From NCBI GenBank assembly GCA_041390145.1, contig JAWKQM010000017.1, forward strand, positions 1 through 44,071: a stretch of 44,071 nucleotides of DNA, in the 5' to 3' direction. The notes below the pieces were generated by a model. The model was not told where the DNA came from. It did no database searches and saw only the letters and a program-made list of their open reading frames with translations. The DNA is from Gemmatimonadales bacterium. Lineage in GTDB: Bacteria; Gemmatimonadota; Gemmatimonadetes; Gemmatimonadales; GWC2-71-9. How positions within the stretch are numbered: position 1 is the first letter of the stretch; each line of letters begins with the position of its first letter. Shown here in pieces: positions 38,350-44,071 of this stretch. The position numbers were made by a program, and so were the translations under genes.

Positions 38350-41300
38350 TCCGCTGGGCTGTCAAACGTCCCGCAGTCATCGCCGCGACGGCGCTCGCCC
38401 TCTGCCTTGCCGGCGGCGTCGCCTTCACGAGACTCCCGCTCGCGACCCGCACCACCGTCGAACTGCCGAAAATCAGCGTGACCGTCTCCTGGCCCGGGGC
38501 CGCCGCCGAGGTGGTGGAGACCTACCTCACCTCGCCGATCGAGGCGGCGGTGCAGGCGGTGCGCGGCGTCCGGAAAACCAGCAGTGAATCCTCCGAGGGC
38601 CAGTCCCGCCTGACGATCGAACTCGATCCCACCACCGATGTGCGGATGGCCCGGCTCGCCATCCTCGAACGAATGGAACTGCTGCGCCCGGACATGCCGC
38701 CGGGCGCCCGCGCTCCCTCGGTCGCCAACTGGGTGCCGGAGGAGTTGAGCGAGAGTCCCCTGATCCGCTACACCATCACCGGGCCGTACACCGCCGGTGC
38801 GCTCAGCCGCATCGCCCGGGACGACATCGCGCCGAGGCTGAGCGCCGTGCCGGGCGTGGCCGGCATCAACATGCGGGGTGACGCCGATCTCGGGGTGGCG
38901 GTGGCGTACGACCCGACCTTTCTCCGTCGGCAGGGGGTCTCGCCAGGGTTGCTGTTCGAGGCCATCGCCAACTCCCGTATCGTCCAGTCGCTGGGTGACG
39001 AGAAGCTCGGTGCGTCGGTGCGCACGGTGGTGCTTCGCGACCAGCCCCGCGCCATCGAGGACCTCGCCGACCTTCCGATCGCCGGCCCCGGCGGGCGGGT
39101 CTTCCGGCTGGGAGATCTTGCCACCGTGCGGCCGGAGGAAGATGCGCGCGGTCGCTTTTACCGGATCAATGGGCTACCCGCCGTGTCGCTCGACGTGTCG
39201 CGGCTCGCGGCCGCCGACGCCATCCAGACCGCGGCGCGGGTGCGCGCGCTGGTCGCGGAGCTGCAGCCGGTGCTGCCGCCCGGCGTCAAGCTCCGCATCG
39301 AGGACGATGAAAGCATCGAGCTGGCCAAGCAGCTCACCGACCTGGTGCGCCGGGGGCTCCTCGCCGCGGTATCGGTGGCGCTCGTCCTCCTCCTCACGCT
39401 GCGGAACGTCCGCGCCACGGCGCTGGTGCTGGCCAGCGCCGCCGTCGCGATTGCCGGCACCGCCCTCGGCCTCTATCTCCTCGAGATTCCCGCCAACCTG
39501 CTGACGCTCGCCGGGCTCGGCATGGGCATCGGCGTCCTCGTCCAGAATGGGCTCGTGGTCATGGAGCGGCTCCGCACCGCTCCCGACACACCCGAGGGGC
39601 GCGCCGACGCCGGTCGCCGCATCATGCCGGCCGTCGTCGGCAGCACGCTCACCACCGGTGTGGTGCTGCTCCCCTTCCTCTACCTCCAAGGGAATGCCCG
39701 GGCGGCGTTCGTGCCGTTCGCGGCGGCGTTTGCCCTCGCGCTCGGCTCGTCAGTCGTGTCGTCGCTGGTGATGGTGCCGGCACTCGGCGCCGGGCACGGC
39801 GTGGCGCGCGGCGGCTGGCCGCGGCTCGACCGCGCCTACCGCTGGGTGCTCATCAAGCTGCTCCGCTGGCGCTGGGTGACGGTGACGCTCACCACCGCGG
39901 GGCTGGCCGTCCTCACCTGGGGGTTCATCAACAAGGTGCCGCGCTACAATTGGGGCGACTGGTTCGGCCAGCGGACCACGCTCAGCGCCTCGCTCGGCTT
40001 CCCGCGCGGCTCCGATCCGGTCAGCCTCGACCTCGGGATGAGGGAGTTCGAGCGCCTCGTCGTCGGTGTGCCCGGCGTCGAGCAGGTGGTGACGATGGCC
40101 ATGGGCGACCGTGCCTACATGCAGGTGCTCTTCGAGAAGCAGGCCGGGCTCGGGGCCCTGCCGAGCCAGCTGCAGGAGGCGCTGACGCAGCGGGCGGTGC
40201 TGATCGGCGGGGCCAGCGTATCGGTACAGGGGAGCGGGCCCGGCTTCAATTCCGGGTTCGGTGGCGGGGGCAGCGTCTCCTACCGCGTCAAGCTCCTCGG
40301 CTATTCGTTCGACGGTGTCGAGCGGCTGGCGCTCGACCTCAAGGAACGGCTGGAGCGGATCCCGCGAGTGCGCGACGTGGACATCAACGCCGGCAGCTTC
40401 TGGGGGCAGGACAAGGCGTTCACCGTCACCCTCATTCCCGACCGTGCCGCGCTGGCGCGATACGGCCTGACGGCACGGGACCTCTCGGCGGCGGTGTCGC
40501 GCGAGGTGCGGGGGCCGGTGGGCGCCCAGCGCATCGACATCGGCGGGGAGGAGATCGAGGTGAACCTCAAGGCGGCAGGGGCCCGGGAACGGAGTCTCGA
40601 GGAGCTGCGGTCGGCGCTCGTCCCCACCGCCTCCGGCGCGCCGGTCCGGATCGGCGACCTGGCCGCCGTCGAGGAGCGCGAAGGGCTCGGGACGGTCACG
40701 CGCGAGGACCAGCAGTATGTGCGGATCGTCGGGTACGATTTCCGGGGTCCCAACAAGCTTGCCGAGCGGACGCACAACGCCTTCATGGCGTCGATTGCGG
40801 TGCCGCCGGGGTATTCGGTTGCGGACCAGCGCTTCGACTACAACCGCGACGAGAGCGGCAAGGGGCTCTGGCTGGTCTTCGCCATCGGCGTGGCGCTGGT
40901 GGTGCTCGCCGTGGCGCTGGTGTTCAACTCGGTCTGGGCCACCGCGATGGTGGCGCTCTCCCTGCCGATCGCGGTGGCCGGGGTCGGGGCGGCGTTCTGG
41001 GTGGCGGGGACGGCGTTCGGCCGGGAGGCGGCGGTCGGGGTGATCCTCGTGGTGGGCCTGGCGGTGAACCAGGCGATTCTGCTGGTGCATGGAGCGCTGG
41101 AGAGGCGGGGACGCGGGGATGCGGGGATGCGGGGAAGCTTGAGCGGGGCAGATGTGGTGCGGGTGGCCCGGGACCGTTCCGCCATGATTGTCCTGGTCAC
41201 ACTCACGACCGTGGCGAGCCTCCTGCCCCTGGCGATTGGGACTGATCCCGACAGCCTCTTCGGGTCGATTGCGCTCGCCACGGCAGGCGGAACGCTCTTC

Positions 41301-41381
41301 GGCACCATCGGCGCGATGTTTGTGTTGCCGGTGTTGTTGGCCGCGGTGCGGCCAAGGCGGGGCAGGACGGCAGCGGGGTAG
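38346..41381 (+). CDS. RND permease, full length, lacking the TM4 aspartate
   Basis: A 1011-residue RND permease with all landmarks: TM1 (9-28), porter domains, TM2-6, TM7 (about 505-522), second porter domain, TM8-12. In TM4 (GMGIGVLVQNGLVVMERL) the relay position is Gln400-Asn401 with no acid, and TM10 has Asn908-Gln909 (GLAVNQAILLV). Proton coupling as in AcrB is therefore unlikely in this subunit. It starts at ATGA overlapping the split permease, so a mixed trimer, like MdtB2C, is a sensible model. A Gly-rich insert (NSGFGGGG) sits in the second porter half, and an octamer repeat lengthens the TM10-TM11 loop. Confidence 0.88.
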   Translation: MIRWAVKRPAVIAATALALCLAGGVAFTRLPLATRTTVELPKISVTVSWPGAAAEVVETYLTSPIEAAVQAVRGVRKTSSESSEGQSRLTIELDPTTDVRMARLAILERMELLRPDMPPGARAPSVANWVPEELSESPLIRYTITGPYTAGALSRIARDDIAPRLSAVPGVAGINMRGDADLGVAVAYDPTFLRRQGVSPGLLFEAIANSRIVQSLGDEKLGASVRTVVLRDQPRAIEDLADLPIAGPGGRVFRLGDLATVRPEEDARGRFYRINGLPAVSLDVSRLAAADAIQTAARVRALVAELQPVLPPGVKLRIEDDESIELAKQLTDLVRRGLLAAVSVALVLLLTLRNVRATALVLASAAVAIAGTALGLYLLEIPANLLTLAGLGMGIGVLVQNGLVVMERLRTAPDTPEGRADAGRRIMPAVVGSTLTTGVVLLPFLYLQGNARAAFVPFAAAFALALGSSVVSSLVMVPALGAGHGVARGGWPRLDRAYRWVLIKLLRWRWVTVTLTTAGLAVLTWGFINKVPRYNWGDWFGQRTTLSASLGFPRGSDPVSLDLGMREFERLVVGVPGVEQVVTMAMGDRAYMQVLFEKQAGLGALPSQLQEALTQRAVLIGGASVSVQGSGPGFNSGFGGGGSVSYRVKLLGYSFDGVERLALDLKERLERIPRVRDVDINAGSFWGQDKAFTVTLIPDRAALARYGLTARDLSAAVSREVRGPVGAQRIDIGGEEIEVNLKAAGARERSLEELRSALVPTASGAPVRIGDLAAVEEREGLGTVTREDQQYVRIVGYDFRGPNKLAERTHNAFMASIAVPPGYSVADQRFDYNRDESGKGLWLVFAIGVALVVLAVALVFNSVWATAMVALSLPIAVAGVGAAFWVAGTAFGREAAVGVILVVGLAVNQAILLVHGALERRGRGDAGMRGSLSGADVVRVARDRSAMIVLVTLTTVASLLPLAIGTDPDSLFGSIALATAGGTLFGTIGAMFVLPVLLAAVRPRRGRTAAG
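41105..41150. repeat. GCGGGGNN octamer repeat inside a permease gene
   Basis: GCGGGGAC, GCGGGGAT, GCGGGGAT, GCGGGGAA (41105-41136) and a fifth unit GCGGGGCA at 41143-41150. It encodes RRGRGDAGMRGS in the TM10-TM11 loop. Eight is not a multiple of three, so gain or loss of a unit would truncate the protein before TM11. Confidence 0.8.
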
Positions 41382-41388
41382 TAGTCGT

Positions 41389-41426
41389 CTCCCCTCTCCC
41401 GGAGGGAGAGGGGCCGGGGGTGATGG
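41389..41426. repeat. Family A palindromic repeat, copy 9
   Basis: CCCCTCTCCC-GGAGGGAGAGGGG with a CCGGGGGTGATGGG tail, starting eight bases after the efflux operon's stop and 135 bp before gyrA. It may serve as the operon's 3' end. Confidence 0.8.
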
Positions 41427-41472
41427 GTTCTCATCCCATTGCCCCCCAATACTTTACCATCCCCCATTTCGG

Positions 41473-41502
41473 TTGATTTCCGACCCCAAAACAGGGTATA
41501 TT
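41473..41502 (+). promoter_or_regulatory. gyrA promoter (sigma70-like)
   Basis: TTGATT (41473-41478), an 18-bp spacer and TATATT (41497-41502). The -10 is one base from consensus and lies in the only AT-rich stretch between the efflux operon and gyrA. A start near 41509 would give a 52-nt leader. Confidence 0.7.
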
Positions 41503-41560
41503 TTGCTGTTCCCGGTGGCCCGGCCGGCCACCCGGTTGTCCGCACCAACCCCGAGTTCAC

Positions 41561-44065
41561 ATGACCGCCCCGAATTCCCGCGAGCGCATCCTTCCTCGCC
41601 TGATCGAAGAAGAGATGCAGCAGTCGTTCATCAACTACTCGATGAGCGTCATCGTCTCCCGCGCGCTCCCCGATGTGCGCGACGGCCTCAAGCCGGTCCA
41701 TCGCCGCATTCTCTACGCGATGAACGAGCTGGGCCTGGTGCCCGGGCGGGCGTACAAGAAGTCCGCCACGGTGGTCGGCGACGTGCTCGGCAAGTACCAC
41801 CCGCACGGCGACTCGTCGGTGTACGACGCCCTGGTGCGCATGGTGCAGGACTTCTCGCTCCGCTATCCGCTGGTGGACGGCCAGGGCAACTTCGGCTCGG
41901 TCGACGGCGACTCGGCGGCGGCCTACCGGTACACCGAGGCCCGTCTCACCCGCATCGCGATGACGATGCTGGAGGACATCGACAAGAACACCGTCGATTA
42001 CCAGCCCAACTTCGACGACCGGCTCCAGGAGCCGACCGTCCTCCCCTCCAAGATCCCGAACCTCCTGGTCAACGGCTCGAGCGGCATCGCCGTCGGCATG
42101 GCCACCAACATTCCCCCGCACAACCTCCGCGAAATCGCGAAGGCGGTGGAGTTGCTCGTCGACAACCCGGAGGCGAGCATTGCCGACCTCCGGAAGGTCA
42201 TCAAGGGCCCCGACTTCCCGACCGCCGGCTACATCTACGGGCGCGAAGGGATCAAGGAGGCCTACGAGACGGGCCGTGGCCGGGTCATCATGCGCGCCCG
42301 TGCGCAGATCGAGGAGAAGGAGTCGAGCAACAAGTCGCAAATCGTGGTCACCGAGATTCCCTACCAGGTCAACAAGGAAAACCTGGTCCGGTCCATCGCC
42401 GAGCTGGCCATGGCGAAGAAGATCGAGGGCATTACCGGTGTGCGCGACGAGTCCGACCGCGACGGCATGCGCATCGTGGTGGAACTCAAGCGCGACTGCA
42501 TTCCCAACGTGGTGCTGAATCAGCTCTACAAGCGTACCACCATGCAGTCGACCTTCGGCGTCATCATGCTCGCCCTCGTGGGCGGAGTGCCCAAGGTGAT
42601 GGACCTGAAGGAGATGCTGTCGCACTTCATTGCGCACCGGCACCAGATCATCGTCCGGCGCACCCAGTTCGACCTCGACGCGGCGCAGGCCCGCGAGCAC
42701 ATCCTCGACGGCCTCAAGATCGCCGTCGACAACATCGACGAGGTCATCAAGATCATCCGCGGCTCGGCCGACACCCCCGAGGCCGACGCCAAGCTGCGCA
42801 AGCGGTTCAAGTTCAGCGAAAAGCAGAGCGACGCGATCCTCAACATGCGGCTCGCCAAGCTCACCGGGCTCGAAATCGACAAGCTCGAGGCGGAGCTCGC
42901 CGAGGTGCGCGCCACCATCGCCGACCTCAAGGACATCCTCGGGTCGCAGTCGCGCCGCAACGGCATCCTCAAGACGGAGACGGCCGAGGTGGCCGCCAAG
43001 TACGGCGACGAACGTCGGACGGAGATCGTGGCCGACCAGGGCGACTTCTCGGTCGAGGACCTGATTGCCGAAGAGGACATGGTCATCACCATCTCCCACA
43101 CCGGCTACATCAAGCGGATTCCCGTCACAACGTACAAGCGGCAGCGCCGCGGCGGCCGCGGCATGGCCGGCATGGGGACCAAGGATGACGATTGGGTGGA
43201 GCACCTCTTCATTGCCTCGACCCACGATTACCTGATGTTCTTCACCGACCGCGGCCAGGTGTACTGGCTCAAGGTCCACGAGATCCCGCAGGGGGGCCGC
43301 GCGGCGCGCGGCAAGCCGGTGGTCAACTGCATCGCCATCGGGAGCGACGAGACCGTGGCGTCGACGGTGGCGGTCCGGGAGTTCACCGACGACCGCTCGC
43401 TGATGTTCGCCACGCGGAACGGCACGGTCAAAAAGACCGTCCTCTCCGCCTACGGCAACGTCCGCTCGAACGGTATTAACGCCATCAACATCGATGCCGA
43501 TGACGCGCTCATCGACGTCCAGCTCTGCGACGCCAGCAACGACATCGTGCTCGCCACCCGCGACGGCATGAGCATCCGCTTCCACCAGGGCGACGTGCGC
43601 GAGATGGGTCGCGCCACCAGCGGCGTGAAGGGCATTGAACTCGACAAGGACGACGCCGTGATCGGGATGGTCATCGTCCGCCGCGAGGCCACGCTCCTGG
43701 TCGTCAGCGAAAAGGGCTACGGCAAGCGCTCGGAGCTCTCGGAATACCGGGTGCAGAAGCGCGGCGGCAAGGGGATCATCACCCTGAAGAAGACTGAAAA
43801 GACCGGCCGGATGGTGGCGCTCAAGGAGGTCATCCCGGAAGACGAGCTGATGATGATCACCCGGCACGGCGTCATCATCCGGGTGCCGGTCGAGGGGATC
43901 AGCGTCATCGGCCGCAACACCCAGGGGGTGCGCGTCATCAACCTCGATGCGGGCGACATGCTCGTGGACGTGGCGCGCGTGGTGAAGGAAGACGACAATG
44001 GCACCGAGGAGCCGACCGGCGACGAAGCCGCCGCCCCTGCCGGTGACGACACGGACGAGGGCTGA
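41561..44065 (+). CDS. gyrA: DNA gyrase subunit A
   Basis: An 834-residue complete GyrA, the breakage-reunion subunit that supercoils DNA with GyrB. The catalytic tyrosine is Tyr124 in AYRYTEARL. The quinolone pocket reads KYHPHGDSSVYDALVRM, with Ser85 and Asp89 at the E. coli Ser83 and Asp87 positions, the residues of susceptible enzymes. The coiled-coil arm (about 370-500) and C-terminal DNA-wrapping propeller follow; the GyrA box is QRRGGRGMAG near 527, marking gyrase rather than topoisomerase IV. The C-terminus is an acidic tail (EPTGDEAAAPAGDDTDEG), which in some gyrases tunes wrapping. gyrB is not adjacent here. Its TGA overlaps a further ATG (TGATG). Confidence 0.97.
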   Translation: MTAPNSRERILPRLIEEEMQQSFINYSMSVIVSRALPDVRDGLKPVHRRILYAMNELGLVPGRAYKKSATVVGDVLGKYHPHGDSSVYDALVRMVQDFSLRYPLVDGQGNFGSVDGDSAAAYRYTEARLTRIAMTMLEDIDKNTVDYQPNFDDRLQEPTVLPSKIPNLLVNGSSGIAVGMATNIPPHNLREIAKAVELLVDNPEASIADLRKVIKGPDFPTAGYIYGREGIKEAYETGRGRVIMRARAQIEEKESSNKSQIVVTEIPYQVNKENLVRSIAELAMAKKIEGITGVRDESDRDGMRIVVELKRDCIPNVVLNQLYKRTTMQSTFGVIMLALVGGVPKVMDLKEMLSHFIAHRHQIIVRRTQFDLDAAQAREHILDGLKIAVDNIDEVIKIIRGSADTPEADAKLRKRFKFSEKQSDAILNMRLAKLTGLEIDKLEAELAEVRATIADLKDILGSQSRRNGILKTETAEVAAKYGDERRTEIVADQGDFSVEDLIAEEDMVITISHTGYIKRIPVTTYKRQRRGGRGMAGMGTKDDDWVEHLFIASTHDYLMFFTDRGQVYWLKVHEIPQGGRAARGKPVVNCIAIGSDETVASTVAVREFTDDRSLMFATRNGTVKKTVLSAYGNVRSNGINAINIDADDALIDVQLCDASNDIVLATRDGMSIRFHQGDVREMGRATSGVKGIELDKDDAVIGMVIVRREATLLVVSEKGYGKRSELSEYRVQKRGGKGIITLKKTEKTGRMVALKEVIPEDELMMITRHGVIIRVPVEGISVIGRNTQGVRVINLDAGDMLVDVARVVKEDDNGTEEPTGDEAAAPAGDDTDEG

Positions 44066-44071
44066 TGAACA
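44065..44071 (+). CDS. Possible start of a next gene, cut by window edge
   Basis: ATGAACA begins at the last base of the gyrA stop region (TGATG junction), the coupling arrangement seen elsewhere in the window. Only two codons are visible, so no product can be proposed. Confidence 0.25.

Noticed and set aside
40838..43867. Long minus-strand open frame (1009 codons) opposite gyrA and the last permease
   Set aside because: It is the antisense shadow of two certain genes; its translation is His/Asp/Val-rich with no domain and arises from GC-rich third positions.

Overview
The window is GC-rich, dense bacterial chromosome. Many genes start with GTG, and co-directional neighbours repeatedly overlap by four bases (GTGA or ATGA). 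The abundance of secreted six-bladed beta-propeller lipoproteins, a BIG2/PD40 surface protein, LytTR-type two-component signalling, paired RND permeases and a selD gene fits Gemmatimonadota or a close relative. This is inferred from gene content; no rRNA is present to prove it. No tRNA, rRNA, CRISPR array, prophage or transposase gene was recognised.

Layout. 1-4979 (minus strand): MMPL exporter, TMEM175-like channel, GlsB-type membrane protein, exported NTF2-like protein and a thiolase cut by the window edge, with a small lipoprotein upstream. 5040-5880 (plus): a 36-residue membrane peptide and a heme oxygenase behind a 7-1-7 palindrome of Fur-box architecture. 5896-10716 (minus): DUF2490 outer-membrane protein, a beta-decarboxylating dehydrogenase coupled to a zinc-ribbon protein, an RNase H homologue missing two catalytic acids coupled to a 74-residue protein, and selD. 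selD diverges from a His-rich Ni/Co (NicO/UreH-like) transporter. 11528-18111 (minus): LytTR regulator, LytS-type kinase and a secreted metallo-beta-lactamase-like protein without metal ligands, all overlapping; then a toroid protein, a membrane protein and an exported amidohydrolase; then a Lys/Ala-rich histone H1-like protein with its own terminator. 18414-22338 (plus): BIG2/PD40 protein, zinc alcohol dehydrogenase and an MscS-TM-helix protein, joined by GTGA overlaps. 22510-23559 (minus): CBS protein and two small proteins.

23.7-33.9 kb is an expanded family of exported beta-propeller proteins: seven genes, three of them a tandem triplication on the plus strand, two others downstream of a TlpA-like thioredoxin on the minus strand. 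Seven of the nine copies of one palindromic intergenic repeat lie here. 34102-41381 (plus) is an RND efflux operon: a lipoprotein adaptor, one permease split into N- and C-terminal halves, and a second full-length permease that lacks the TM4 aspartate. gyrA (41561-44065) follows its own promoter, and a further gene may begin at the last bases.

Main second-look items: the split permease paired with an acid-less permease; an 8-bp tandem repeat (GCGGGGNN) at four places, two of them inside or at the edge of RND permease genes where copy-number change would shift the frame; the operator-microprotein-heme oxygenase unit; the pseudoenzymes (RNase H and MBL homologues); a 100-nt intergenic hairpin; and the propeller/TlpA cluster with adjacent-cysteine pairs.
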